From positions 1-43,741 of the forward strand of contig NZ_JAIQZJ010000023.1 of the NCBI RefSeq assembly GCF_020073815.1: a stretch of DNA of 43,741 nt, read 5' to 3'. A program made the position numbers and the translations under genes. Source of the DNA: Nocardioides mangrovi. Lineage in GTDB: Bacteria > Actinomycetota > Actinomycetes > Propionibacteriales > Nocardioidaceae. How positions within the stretch are numbered: position 1 is the first letter of the stretch; every line of letters begins with the position of its first letter. The notes below the pieces were generated by a model. That model had not been told where the DNA came from, ran no database searches, and worked only from the letters and a program-made list of their open reading frames with translations. Shown piece after piece: positions 1 to 8,275 of the stretch.

Positions 1-38
1 GCCCCCCCCGGCCCCGTGTGGGCCGCGCGCCGGTCCGG

Positions 39-74
39 CCCCCCCCCCCCCCCCGGGGGCCCCCCCCCCCCCCC
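39..74. repeat. C-homopolymer tract upstream of rbfA
   Basis: Sixteen C residues (39-54), five G (55-59) and fifteen C (60-74) lie just before the rbfA ribosome binding site. The G-rich complementary strand could form G-quadruplex or slipped structures. Because it sits near the window edge, it may also be a sequencing or assembly artefact. No gene is visible in 1-100. Confidence 0.8.
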
Positions 75-100
75 GACTCGCCGTTTGAGAGAGTAGGAAC

Positions 101-574
101 ATGAGCAACCCTCGCGTCCGCAAGATCGCCGACCGGATCCAGGTGATCGTCGCGGAGATGCTGGAGCGCCGGATCAAGGACCCGCGGCTCGGCTTCGTCA
201 CCGTCACCGACGTGCGCGTCACCGGCGACAGCCAGCAGGCGACGATCTTCTACACCGTCCTGGACGGCGGCGACGAGACCGCGATGGCGAGCACCGCCGC
301 CGCGCTCGAGTCGGCCAAGGGGCTGATCCGCTCCGAGGTCGCCAAGCAGCTCGGCACCCGCACCGCGCCGACGCTCGCCTTCATCCCGGACGCGCTGCCC
401 GAGAGCGCCCGCCACCTCGACGAGGTGCTGGCCCGGGCCAAGGAGCAGGACGACGCCGTGGCCGCCCAGCGCGGCACGACGTACGCCGGCGAGGCCGACC
501 CGTACAAGAAGCCGCGCGAGGTCGAGGACGACGACCTCGACGACGACCTCGACGACGACCTCGACGACGAGTGA
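101..574 (+). CDS. rbfA: 30S ribosome-binding factor A
   Basis: RbfA is a KH-type cytoplasmic protein that binds the 30S subunit near helix 1 of 16S rRNA and helps late maturation and cold adaptation. The 157-residue product begins with the family pattern SNPRVRKIADRIQ and contains the RRIKDPRLGFVTVTDV region near residues 25-42. The ATG follows a GAGAGAGTAGGAAC ribosome binding region. The end is unusual: a tail of repeated DDDL units built from a 12-bp tandem DNA repeat (about 527-571), which suggests slippage growth. The stop overlaps the truB start (GTGA), so translation is probably coupled. In actinobacteria this gene usually follows infB, which would lie upstream of the window. Confidence 0.95.
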   Translation: MSNPRVRKIADRIQVIVAEMLERRIKDPRLGFVTVTDVRVTGDSQQATIFYTVLDGGDETAMASTAAALESAKGLIRSEVAKQLGTRTAPTLAFIPDALPESARHLDEVLARAKEQDDAVAAQRGTTYAGEADPYKKPREVEDDDLDDDLDDDLDDE

Positions 575-1431
575 CCGACGGTCTCGTCGTCGTCGACAAG
601 GCCGGGGGGATGACGTCGCACGACGTCGTGTCCCGGGTGCGTCGGCTGGCCGGCACCCGCAAGGTCGGTCACGCCGGCACGCTCGACCCGATGGCGACCG
701 GGGTGCTGGTGCTCGGCGTCAACCGGGCGACCCGGCTGCTCGGCCACCTCATGCTCACCGAGAAGGCGTACGACGCGACCCTCCGCCTGGGCGTCGTCAC
801 CACCACCGACGACGCCGAGGGCGAGGTCACGGCGACCGCCGCGACCGACGGCCTCGACGAGGAGACGGTGCGGGCGGCCGCGGCGGAGTTCGTCGGCGAC
901 CTGCTCCAGGTCCCGACCGCCGTCTCGGCGATCAAGGTCGGCGGCAAGCGCGCCTACCAGCGGGTGCGCGACGGCGAGGAGGTCGAGCTGAAGGCGCGGC
1001 CGGTGACCGTCCACGAGCTCGTCGTCCACGACGTCCGGCTCGGCGAGACCGCGGAGCTCGACGTGTCCGTGCGCTGCTCCAGCGGCACCTACATCCGCGC
1101 GATCGCCCGCGACCTCGGCGCGCGCCTCGGCGTCGGCGGCCACCTCGCGGCGCTGCGGCGCACGGCGGTCGGCCCCTACGACCTGGACGCCGCTCGCACG
1201 GTGGACGAGCTGGCCGAGGCCTTCACGGTGCTGCCGATCGCCGACGCCGCCCGCGCCGCGTTCCCGGCCCGTGAGCTCGACGACCGGCAGGCCGGCGACG
1301 TCCGCGTCGGCCGCGCGCTCGACGTCGACCTCGACGGGCTGACCGCGGTCTTCGCCCCCGACGGCGAGTTCCTCGCGCTCTACGAGCCTCGTGACGGCGT
1401 GGCCCGGGCGGTCGCCGTCTTCACCGGCTGA
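571..1431 (+). CDS. truB: tRNA pseudouridine(55) synthase TruB
   Basis: TruB isomerises U55 to pseudouridine in the T-arm of tRNAs. The 286-residue protein starts at a GTG overlapping the rbfA stop. It shows the N-terminal signature VVDKAGGMTSHDVV and the catalytic motif HAGTLDPMATG, with the catalytic aspartate at residue 39. The later SGTYIRAIARDLG motif, typical of the family core, is also present near residues 170-183. Length is normal for the family. It forms a coupled unit with rbfA. ribF follows after 20 nt that contain their own promoter-like box, so ribF may be transcribed both by read-through and independently. Confidence 0.96.
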   Translation: MTDGLVVVDKAGGMTSHDVVSRVRRLAGTRKVGHAGTLDPMATGVLVLGVNRATRLLGHLMLTEKAYDATLRLGVVTTTDDAEGEVTATAATDGLDEETVRAAAAEFVGDLLQVPTAVSAIKVGGKRAYQRVRDGEEVELKARPVTVHELVVHDVRLGETAELDVSVRCSSGTYIRAIARDLGARLGVGGHLAALRRTAVGPYDLDAARTVDELAEAFTVLPIADAARAAFPARELDDRQAGDVRVGRALDVDLDGLTAVFAPDGEFLALYEPRDGVARAVAVFTG

Positions 1432-1439
1432 GCGCCTTA

Positions 1440-1445
1440 TAGGCT
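1440..1445 (+). promoter_or_regulatory. Putative -10 box (TAGGCT) for leaderless ribF
   Basis: TAGGCT matches the actinobacterial -10 pattern TANNNT and ends six nt before the ribF GTG codon. This spacing would place the transcription start at the start codon (leaderless mRNA). No good Shine-Dalgarno sequence is present between truB and ribF, which agrees with this reading. No clear -35 was seen. Confidence 0.5.
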
Positions 1446-1451
1446 CCCACC

Positions 1452-2384
1452 GTGCAGATGTGGCGCTCCCTCGACGAGGTCCCGGCCGATCTCGGTCCGA
1501 CCGCCGTGGTCATCGGCAACTTCGACGGCGTGCACCTCGGCCACCGGCACGTGCTGACGCGGGCGCGGGAGATCGCCGACGAGCGCGGCCTGCAGGTCGT
1601 GGCCGTCACCTTCGACCCGCACCCGATGGCGGTGCTGCGGCCCGAGCACGCCCCGACCACGCTGACCACCCTGGAGGTGCGCGCCGAGCTGCTCGGCGAC
1701 GCCGGCGCCGACGCGGTGCTGGCGGTGCCCTTCGACCGCGACGTCGCGTCCTGGTCGCCCGAGGACTTCATCCGGCGCGTGCTGGTCGACACGCTCCACG
1801 CCGCCACGGTCGTCGTCGGCGCCAACTTCCGCTTCGGCAACCGCGCCTCGGGCGACGTCGCCACGCTGCGCGAGGTGGGGGAGCGGCTCGGCTTCACCGC
1901 CGAGGGGATCCCGCTCGACGGCGGCCCGCAGGTGTGGTCCTCGACGTACGTCCGGATGAGCCTCGCCGCCGGTGACGTCGCCGGTGCCGCCGAGGCGCTC
2001 GGCCGGCCGTACGCCGTGCGCGGCGTGGTCGTCCGCGGCGACCAGCGCGGTCGCGAGCTCGGCTTCCCGACCGCCAACGTCCCGACACCGGTGACGACCG
2101 CGGCCCCGCCCGACGGGGTCTACGCGGGCCGGCTCCGGCGCCTCGACACCGGCGAGACCCTGCCGGCGGCGATCAGTGTCGGCACCAACCCGACCTTCGA
2201 GGGCGTGCGCGACCGTCGCGTCGAGAGCTACGTGCTCGACCGGACCGACCTCGAGCTCTACGGCGTCGAGGTGGAGGTCAGCTTCGTCGAGCGGCTGCGC
2301 GGGATGGTCGCCTTCTCCTCGGTCGAGGCGCTGGTCGAGCAGATGAAGGACGACGTCGACCGGGCCCGCGAGCTGCTCGCGTGA
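1452..2384 (+). CDS. ribF: Bifunctional riboflavin kinase/FAD synthetase
   Basis: RibF phosphorylates riboflavin to FMN and adenylates FMN to FAD. The N-terminal nucleotidyltransferase half shows VVIGNFDGVHLGHRHVL (about residues 19-35, the HxGH-type motif) and VVGANFRFGN near residue 120. The C-terminal kinase half contains GRELGFPTANV near residue 200 and GVYAG soon after. Its 310 residues are the usual length. GTG is chosen as the start because it follows a TAGGCT -10-like box and opens the conserved N-terminus. The stop overlaps the GTG of the next gene by four bases. In related genomes rpsO usually follows closely, but here the next ribosomal gene is about 24 kb away. Confidence 0.96.
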   Translation: MQMWRSLDEVPADLGPTAVVIGNFDGVHLGHRHVLTRAREIADERGLQVVAVTFDPHPMAVLRPEHAPTTLTTLEVRAELLGDAGADAVLAVPFDRDVASWSPEDFIRRVLVDTLHAATVVVGANFRFGNRASGDVATLREVGERLGFTAEGIPLDGGPQVWSSTYVRMSLAAGDVAGAAEALGRPYAVRGVVVRGDQRGRELGFPTANVPTPVTTAAPPDGVYAGRLRRLDTGETLPAAISVGTNPTFEGVRDRRVESYVLDRTDLELYGVEVEVSFVERLRGMVAFSSVEALVEQMKDDVDRARELLA

Positions 2385-3355
2385 CCCGCGCGGAGACCCT
2401 CGCGGCCACGGACGAGTGGTTCCTCCAGCACGGGCTGTCCTACTTCGTGCCCGAGCGTCGGGCCGACGTCCGCAACGCGCTGCGGCTCAAGCGCACGGTG
2501 CCGCTCGTGGTCCTCGTCGCGCTGGTCGCCGCCGGCGCCGGGGGCGTGCTCGCCTGGGCGACGGGGGAGTTCAGCGCCGCGCCGGCCACGCTGGTCGCGC
2601 TCGGCGGACTGGCCGTCCTCTGGTACGCCCTCACCGCGCTGCACGCCCGCCAGATCGTGACCTGGAGCCTCGGTCGCACCCTCGGCAGCCTGCGGCGGGT
2701 GCTGCCGATGACCACCCGGGCGTTGCCCCTGCTGCTGCTCGCGATCACATTCCTCTTCATCAACACCGAGGTGTGGCAGGTCGCGTCCAACCTCTCGGTC
2801 GCGTCGCTGTGGCTGGTGGTCGCGCTCTTCTCGATCCTCGCGATCCTCTTCCTGCTGGTGCGCCTCCCCGAGGAGGTGGACCGCACCGACGACGACGTGG
2901 ACGACGCCTTCCTGCTGCGCGCCTGCCGGGGCACCCCGCTCGAGGAGCCGTGCCGCGCGCTCGTCGAGGACCCCACGGCCGACCCGGCGGCGTACGCCGA
3001 GGTGACCGGCTACGCGCGCTGGAACCTCATCCTGGTGCTGATGATCGTCCAGACGGTGCAGGTGGTGCTGCTGTCGCTGACGGTCTTCGCCTTCCTCATG
3101 GTCTTCGGCTGGATCATCATGACCGAGCCGGTCCTGACCGCCTGGACGACGAACACGGACGGCAGCTCGATGGACCTCAACCAGGCCCTGCTGCAGGTGT
3201 CGGTCTTCCTCTCCGCCTTCTCGGGCCTCTACCTGATGGTCTCGACCGTGACCGACGAGGACTACCGGGCGCAGTTCTTCGGCGGCGTCACCCGCGAGCT
3301 GGAGCGGGCCGTCGGGATGCGCGCGGTCTACCTCGCGCTCCGCTCCGCAGGCTGA
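2381..3355 (+). CDS. Polytopic membrane protein of unknown function
   Basis: This 324-residue protein has roughly six hydrophobic segments (near residues 40-61, 66-88, 112-128, 138-160, 210-243 and 270-290). An acidic hydrophilic loop near residues 164-180 (EEVDRTDDDVDD) separates the two groups of helices. I do not recognise the family and see no catalytic motif. The GTG start overlaps the ribF stop (GTGA), so it is probably translated as part of the rbfA-truB-ribF transcript. Its 3' end overlaps the 3' end of the opposing LysR gene by 68 bp, an unusually long convergent overlap. Confidence 0.75.
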   Translation: MTRAETLAATDEWFLQHGLSYFVPERRADVRNALRLKRTVPLVVLVALVAAGAGGVLAWATGEFSAAPATLVALGGLAVLWYALTALHARQIVTWSLGRTLGSLRRVLPMTTRALPLLLLAITFLFINTEVWQVASNLSVASLWLVVALFSILAILFLLVRLPEEVDRTDDDVDDAFLLRACRGTPLEEPCRALVEDPTADPAAYAEVTGYARWNLILVLMIVQTVQVVLLSLTVFAFLMVFGWIIMTEPVLTAWTTNTDGSSMDLNQALLQVSVFLSAFSGLYLMVSTVTDEDYRAQFFGGVTRELERAVGMRAVYLALRSAG

Positions 3356-4238
3356 GCACCTCGGCCGCCGCCTCCTGGAGGCGCTCCATCAGCGCGCGGA
3401 CGGCGGGCACCGACTCGGCGCCCGGCCGGTGCACCATCCCGACGTGCCGCTCGCCGAAGCCGGTGGCCGGGCGGGCGTCGACGTCGGGGTGGCGGAAGGC
3501 GGTCAGCGCCAGCTGGGGGAGCACGGTGATGCCGAGGCCGTGGGCGACGAGGTTCTGGACGACCACGTAGTCGTCGCTCTCGTGCAGCAGCCGCGGCTCG
3601 AAGCCGGCCGTGCGGCAGCTCGCGACCAGGTGCTGGCGGCAGCGCTCGCACCCCGCCACCCAGTCCTGCGCGGCCAGCCAGGTCGGGGTCGTCCGCGCCG
3701 GTGCGCCGGCGTCCCGGGCGAGGACCAGGTGCAGCGGCTCGACGCCGAGCGGCACCCACGCGAGCGAGCCGTCGTCGGCGGGTGGTCCGTCGTACCCGAA
3801 GACGAGCGCGACGTCGACGTCGCCGGCGAGGACGCCGGCCGCCGCCTCGGGCGGCTCCTGCTCGACCAGCGTGACCTGGACGCCCGCGTGCCGGTCGTGC
3901 AGGGCACGGACGGCGGTCGGCACCAGGGTGGCCGCGGCGGAGGGGAACGCCGCGAGCCGGACGGTGCCCGCCCGGAGGTCCGCGAGCGCGCTGAGCTCCT
4001 CGCGGGCGTCGTGGAGGGCGTTGTGGACGGCGTCCGCGCGGGCGAGCAGGGTCGCCCCTGCCTCGGTCAGCGTCGTGCCGCGGGTGGTGCGGACCAGGAG
4101 CGGGCCGCCGGCCTCGCGCTCGAGCTGCGCCAGCTGCTGGCTGACCGCCGACTGCGTCGTGCCGAGGTCGCGAGCGGCGGCACTCAGCGACCCGGCGCGC
4201 GCGACGGTGCGGAAGAGCAGCACACGCCGAGGGTCCAC
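3288..4238 (-). CDS. LysR-family transcriptional regulator
   Basis: The 316-residue protein has the classic N-terminal winged helix-turn-helix of LysR regulators (VLLFRTVARAGSLSAAARDL, then TTQSAVSQQLAQLE, residues about 5-40), followed by a substrate-binding domain. The GTG start gives the standard N-terminus MDPRRVLLF. It is divergent from the racemase-like gene at 4319 with about 80 bp between them. That gap holds a T-N11-A palindrome expected of LysR operators, so it probably controls itself and the racemase gene. The C-terminal extension rich in Arg and Pro overlaps the 3' end of the upstream membrane protein gene. The effector is unknown. Confidence 0.9.
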   Translation of the reverse strand: MDPRRVLLFRTVARAGSLSAAARDLGTTQSAVSQQLAQLEREAGGPLLVRTTRGTTLTEAGATLLARADAVHNALHDAREELSALADLRAGTVRLAAFPSAAATLVPTAVRALHDRHAGVQVTLVEQEPPEAAAGVLAGDVDVALVFGYDGPPADDGSLAWVPLGVEPLHLVLARDAGAPARTTPTWLAAQDWVAGCERCRQHLVASCRTAGFEPRLLHESDDYVVVQNLVAHGLGITVLPQLALTAFRHPDVDARPATGFGERHVGMVHRPGAESVPAVRALMERLQEAAAEVLSLRSGARGRPRASRRPAPARG

Positions 4239-4245
4239 CCGGCCA

Positions 4246-4258
4246 TTAGACCAGCTAA
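4246..4258. promoter_or_regulatory. LysR-type operator candidate TTAG-N5-CTAA
   Basis: The sequence TTAGACCAGCTAA is an inverted repeat with the T-N11-A layout of LysR-type binding sites. It lies just upstream of the regulator start and about 60 bp before the divergent racemase-like gene. Confidence 0.5.
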
Positions 4259-4318
4259 GAGAAGGCTTCGGAAACTCGCGTCTACCTCGGATCGGTTCCG
4301 GCGCGCAGCATGGACGGC

Positions 4319-5026
4319 ATGGAGACCCTGGGCCTGATCGGCGGCATGAGCTGGCACTCGACCGCGACGTACTACCGGATCGTGAACGAGGAGGTGGCCG
4401 CCGCGCGCGGCGGCCACGCGTCGGCGCCGATCACCCTGCAGTCACTGGACTTCGCCGAGATCCGGGCGTGCCAGGTGGCCGGGGACTGGGACCGGGCCGC
4501 CGCGCTGCTCGCCGAGGCCGCACGACGGTGCGAGGCGGACGGCGCCGCGACGGTGGCGATCTGCACCAACCTCATGCACAAGGTCGCACCGGAGGTCGAG
4601 GCGGCGATCGGCGTCCCGCTGCTGCACATCGCGGACGCCGTCGCCGCCGAGGCCGAGCGTCGCGGCTGGCGCACGCTCGGGATCCTCGGCGCCCGGTGGG
4701 TGATGGAGGAGTCCTTCTACGCCGACCGGCTCGCGCGACACGGGATCTCCGTGGTCGTCCCGCCGGAGGCGGACCGCGCAGTCGTCGACACGATCGTCTT
4801 CGAGGAGCTGACCCAGGGCGTCGTGCGCGATGTCTCCCGGGCCAGGTACGTCGAGGTGATCGACGGGCTGGCCGGGGCGGGCGCGGACGCAGTGGTCCTC
4901 GCCTGCACCGAGATCGGCCTCCTGGTCGGGCCGGACGACAGCGCCCTGCCGATCATCGACAGCGCCGAGGTGCACGCGCGCGAGCTCGCCCGTGCGGCCC
5001 TCGGCGAGCGGTCACTCCGCGTCTAG
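4319..5026 (+). CDS. Aspartate/glutamate racemase family protein (YgeA-like)
   Basis: Members of this family are PLP-independent racemases using two cysteines. Both are present: one in AICTNLMHK (residue about 81) and one in LACTEIGLL (about 195). The start METLGLIGGMSW matches the N-terminal GGMSW signature of the E. coli YgeA group, so the second ATG (4319) is preferred over 4310. Other family blocks are LHIADA and IFEEL. Its 235 residues are the normal length. It is divergent from a LysR regulator, which suggests amino-acid-responsive control. The 3' end overlaps ptsH on the other strand by 15 bp. The substrate (homoserine, aspartate or another amino acid) cannot be read from the sequence. 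Confidence 0.88.
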   Translation: METLGLIGGMSWHSTATYYRIVNEEVAAARGGHASAPITLQSLDFAEIRACQVAGDWDRAAALLAEAARRCEADGAATVAICTNLMHKVAPEVEAAIGVPLLHIADAVAAEAERRGWRTLGILGARWVMEESFYADRLARHGISVVVPPEADRAVVDTIVFEELTQGVVRDVSRARYVEVIDGLAGAGADAVVLACTEIGLLVGPDDSALPIIDSAEVHARELARAALGERSLRV

Positions 5027-5272
5027 GTCCCGCTCGACCATCGCGACGATGGCGTCCAGCGCGGCCTGGTCGTCGCTGCTCACCTCGACCATGTCACCGT
5101 TGCCGGCTCCCAGCGTCATGATCATCAGCGACGAGCTGGCGTCGACCGGGTCGTCGCCCGGCAGTCCGATGAGCACCTCGGCGTCGAGGGCCTCCGCGGC
5201 CTCGGCGATCAGCTGGGCGGGGCGGGCGTGCAGGCCGACGGCGGACCCGACGGCGACGGTCTTGCTGGGCAT
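5012..5272 (-). CDS. ptsH: Phosphocarrier protein HPr
   Basis: HPr relays phosphate from enzyme I to the sugar-specific EII complexes. The 86-residue protein has the active-site motif GLHARPA with phospho-histidine at residue 15. A serine cluster VDASSS at residues 43-48 occupies the region of the regulatory Ser46 of Firmicute HPr. Whether it is phosphorylated here is unknown. It lies 13 nt downstream of fruA on the same strand and so is probably the last gene of the fruR-fruK-fruA-ptsH operon. With ptsI at 9129 the window encodes both general PTS proteins, which should also serve the mannitol-type EIICBA at 36189. Confidence 0.95.
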   Translation of the reverse strand: MPSKTVAVGSAVGLHARPAQLIAEAAEALDAEVLIGLPGDDPVDASSSLMIMTLGAGNGDMVEVSSDDQAALDAIVAMVERDLDAE

Positions 5273-5285
5273 GTACTGCTCCTTC

Positions 5286-7313
5286 TCAGGCGGTGACGGG
5301 CTCGGGGTCCTTGACCCCGAGGGACTTCAGGACGATGACGGCGATCGCGCCGACGACGACGCCGGCGACCAGGGCGATGAAGTAGCCGAGGATGTTGTGC
5401 ACGGCGAAGAGCACGAAGATGCCGCCGTGCGGGGCCCGGACCGCGACGTCCAGGGCCATCGACAGGCCGCCGGTGACCGCGGAGCCGAGCATGATCCCCG
5501 GGATCACGCGGAGCGGGTCGGCGGCCGCGAACGGGATAGCGCCCTCGGTGATGAACGAGGCGCCGAGCAGCCAGCCGGCCTTGCCGTTCTCGCGCTCGGG
5601 GGCGTTGAAGAGACCGGGCCGCACCACGGTGGCGAGGGCCAGGGCGATCGGCGGCACCATGCCGGCGAGCATCACGGCGGCCATCACCTTGAGCTCAGGG
5701 GAGTCGGAGGCAGTGCCGGCGGTGGCCAGGCCCGTCGTCGCGAAGGCGTAGGCGACCTTGTTGAGCGGGCCGCCCATGTCGAAGGCCATCATCAGCCCGA
5801 GGATGACGCCGAGGAAGATCGCCGAGCCGCCGTTGAGGCTGTTCAGCCCGTCGGTGAGCTGGCCCATCAGCCAGCCGAGCGGCCGGGCGAGCACGACGAC
5901 CATGAGGATGCCGGCGATCAGGGTGCTGACGAGCGGGATCAGCATCACCGGCATCAGGCCACGCGCCCAGGACGGAACGCCCCAGCTCGACACCCAGAGG
6001 GCGAGGAGGCCGCCGAGCACGCCGCCGACGATGCCGCCGAGGAAGCCGCTCTGCGCGATCCCGAAGCCACCGAGGTCGACGGCGAGGGCACCCATCACGA
6101 AGCCGGGCGCGATGCCCGGACGGTCCGCGATCGCGTAGGCGATGTAGCCCGCGAGCGCCGGCACCAGGAACTTGAAGGCGGTGGAGCCGAGCACGAAGAG
6201 CACCGCGCCGACGTAGGCGAAGAAGCCGCTGTCGAAGAGCGCGTGCGGGAGGTCGGCGGTCGAGGGCAGGTCCCACAGGGTGTTGTGGGCGACGATGTCG
6301 CCGGCCGGGTTGACGATCTCGTAGCCACCGAAGAGGAAGCTCAGGGCGATCAGCAGGCCGCCGGCGGCGACGAACGGGATCATGTAGGAGACGCCGGTCA
6401 TCAGGACGCGGCGGGTGCGGCCGCCCCAGCTCTCGCCGGCGCCGCTCGTGGTCGACGCGTCGGCGCCGCCCCCGGAGCCCTCGACGCGCGGGGCGTTCGG
6501 GTCCTCGGCGAAGGCCAGCGCCTCGGCGATCATCTGGTCGGCCTCGTCGAACGGGCGCTTCACGCCCGAGGAGACGAGCGGCTTGCCGGCGAAGCGGCCG
6601 CGGTCACGGACGCCCACGTCGACGGCGAAGATCACGGCGTCCGCGGCGGCGATGGTCTCGGGGGCGAGCGGCTTGGCGCCGGCCGACCCCTGGGTCTCCA
6701 CCTGCAGGTCGACGCCGGCCCTCGCGGCCGCGGCCTCGAGCGCCTCGGCGGCCATGTAGGTGTGGGCGATGCCGGTCGGGCAGGCGGTGACGGCGACCAG
6801 GTGCCGCGTCGTACCGCCGGTCTCGCTCGCCGCGGGAACGGGCGCCGGCGCGGACGCCGGCGCCTCGCCGACCGCCTCGAGCACGAGGTCGACGACCTCC
6901 TGCGGTGTGCTCGCCGCGCGCAGGCCGTCGGTGAAGGGCTTCCTCACCAGTGCGCGCGCCAGCTTGGTCAGCAGCTGCAGGTGGGTGTTGTCCCCGCCCG
7001 CCGGTGCCGCGATCAGGAAGACCAGGTCGGCCGCACCGTCCTTGGCGCCGAAGTCGACCGAGGGGTCGAGCCGGGCGAAGGCGAGCGTCGGCTCGTCCAC
7101 CCCGGTCGTGCGGCAGTGGGGGATCGCGATGCCGCCCGGGAGGCCGGTGCCGGTCTTGCTCTCCCGCTCGAAGGCGTCGGCGACGAGCTGGTCGACGTCG
7201 GCCGCACGACCGGCGTCACCGACCGTGGCGGCCAGTGCGCGGATCACCGCGTCCTTGTCGGCTCCGAGGTCGGCGTCCAGGCGGACGAGGTCGGCGGTGA
7301 TCAGGTCGGACAT
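5286..7313 (-). CDS. fruA: Fructose-type PTS permease EIIABC
   Basis: This 675-residue protein combines three PTS domains. EIIA (about 1-145) has the phospho-histidine in GIAIPHCRT (H66). EIIB begins near residue 170 with the phospho-cysteine in TACPTGIAHTYMA (C178). EIIC from about residue 290 has many membrane segments and the GGYEIVNP and DMGGPLNK blocks typical of the fructose family. It imports fructose as fructose 1-phosphate, the substrate of the adjacent fruK. The ATG at 7313 is preferred because GGGAG lies seven nt upstream. An ATG at 7319 overlaps the fruK stop (ATGA) but leaves no room for the binding site. The EIIA-EIIB linker is rich in Ala and Pro. Confidence 0.95.
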   Translation of the reverse strand: MSDLITADLVRLDADLGADKDAVIRALAATVGDAGRAADVDQLVADAFERESKTGTGLPGGIAIPHCRTTGVDEPTLAFARLDPSVDFGAKDGAADLVFLIAAPAGGDNTHLQLLTKLARALVRKPFTDGLRAASTPQEVVDLVLEAVGEAPASAPAPVPAASETGGTTRHLVAVTACPTGIAHTYMAAEALEAAAARAGVDLQVETQGSAGAKPLAPETIAAADAVIFAVDVGVRDRGRFAGKPLVSSGVKRPFDEADQMIAEALAFAEDPNAPRVEGSGGGADASTTSGAGESWGGRTRRVLMTGVSYMIPFVAAGGLLIALSFLFGGYEIVNPAGDIVAHNTLWDLPSTADLPHALFDSGFFAYVGAVLFVLGSTAFKFLVPALAGYIAYAIADRPGIAPGFVMGALAVDLGGFGIAQSGFLGGIVGGVLGGLLALWVSSWGVPSWARGLMPVMLIPLVSTLIAGILMVVVLARPLGWLMGQLTDGLNSLNGGSAIFLGVILGLMMAFDMGGPLNKVAYAFATTGLATAGTASDSPELKVMAAVMLAGMVPPIALALATVVRPGLFNAPERENGKAGWLLGASFITEGAIPFAAADPLRVIPGIMLGSAVTGGLSMALDVAVRAPHGGIFVLFAVHNILGYFIALVAGVVVGAIAVIVLKSLGVKDPEPVTA

Positions 7314-7315
7314 GG

Positions 7316-8275
7316 TCATACTCCCGAGAAGAGGTCGAGCTCGCGGACGGCGACCAGGTCGACGTTGACCTGGTCGGGTCGCGGGATGGTGGTGCCGGGC
7401 AGGCCGGCGGCGGCGCTGCCGTAGGCGACGGCCAGGGCGAGACGGCGGGCAGGGGGGAGGCCCCGGAGATCGCCGAGCAGGTAGCCGAACAGGCTGGAGT
7501 CGCCGGCGCCGACCGTGCTGACCACGGTCGTGGGCGGCGGGGCGGCGTGCCAGGCGCCGCCGGTGGTGACCAGCACGGCGCCGTGCGGTCCGAGCGTGGC
7601 CAGGACGGCACCGACGCCCTGGTCGACGAGGGTGCGTGCGGCCTCCGCCGCTGCCTCCGGGTCGGCCTCGAGCACGTCGGGATCGGCCCCGGTGAAGGAG
7701 GCGAGCTCCGCACCGTTGGGCTTCATCAGGTCCGGCGCGGCTGCGGGCAGCGCGGCCACCAGCGCCTGCAGCGGGGCGTCGCTGGTGTCGACCGCGACCC
7801 GGCCGCCCGCGTCGCGGAGCATCACCGCCAGCTCGGCGTACCACTCCGGGTGGACGCCCGGCGGCAGCGAGCCGGCGAGGACGGTCCAGTCCGCGCCCGC
7901 CGTACGCCGGCGCAGGGCGTCGCCCAGGTCGCGCAGCACCGCCTCGCCGAGGTGCGGGCCCGGACTGTTGAGCTTGGTGGTCGTGCCGTCGGGCTCGGTG
8001 ATGGTGATGTTGACCCGGAGCGTCCCGTCGTGGGGGACGGGCCGGCAGTCGATGCCCGCGGCGAGCAGCTCGATGACGAACGGGTCGTCCCCGTGCGCGG
8101 GCAGCACCGCCACCGAGGGCACGCCGGCGGCGACCGACGCGCGGGCGATGTTGACGCCCTTGCCGCCGGCCTGGGAGGTGACCGACTCGGCGCGGATCAC
8201 GGCGCCGCGCTCGAGCGGGCCGCCGAGCTCGACCGTGCGGTCGTGGCTGGGGTTGGCGGTGAGGGTGAGGATCAT
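7316..8275 (-). CDS. fruK: 1-phosphofructokinase
   Basis: FruK converts fructose 1-phosphate to fructose 1,6-bisphosphate. The 319-residue protein is a PfkB-type sugar kinase with the N-terminal MILTLTANPSHDRTVEL, the substrate motif GGKGVNIAR near residue 37 and the C-terminal ATP/anion-hole motif VGAGDSSLFGYL near residue 255. Its ATG overlaps the stop of the deoR-type gene by four bases, and its stop lies at the start of fruA, so the three genes are translationally coupled. Length and order (regulator, kinase, permease, HPr) match actinobacterial fructose operons. Confidence 0.95.
   Translation of the reverse strand: MILTLTANPSHDRTVELGGPLERGAVIRAESVTSQAGGKGVNIARASVAAGVPSVAVLPAHGDDPFVIELLAAGIDCRPVPHDGTLRVNITITEPDGTTTKLNSPGPHLGEAVLRDLGDALRRRTAGADWTVLAGSLPPGVHPEWYAELAVMLRDAGGRVAVDTSDAPLQALVAALPAAAPDLMKPNGAELASFTGADPDVLEADPEAAAEAARTLVDQGVGAVLATLGPHGAVLVTTGGAWHAAPPPTTVVSTVGAGDSSLFGYLLGDLRGLPPARRLALAVAYGSAAAGLPGTTIPRPDQVNVDLVAVRELDLFSGV

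Noticed and set aside
1432..1451. FMN riboswitch before ribF
   Set aside because: Only 20 nt separate truB and ribF, far too short for the riboswitch.
4992..7424. Long plus-strand open frame opposite ptsH/fruA
   Set aside because: It is a composition shadow on the antisense strand. The minus strand has clear PTS motifs.
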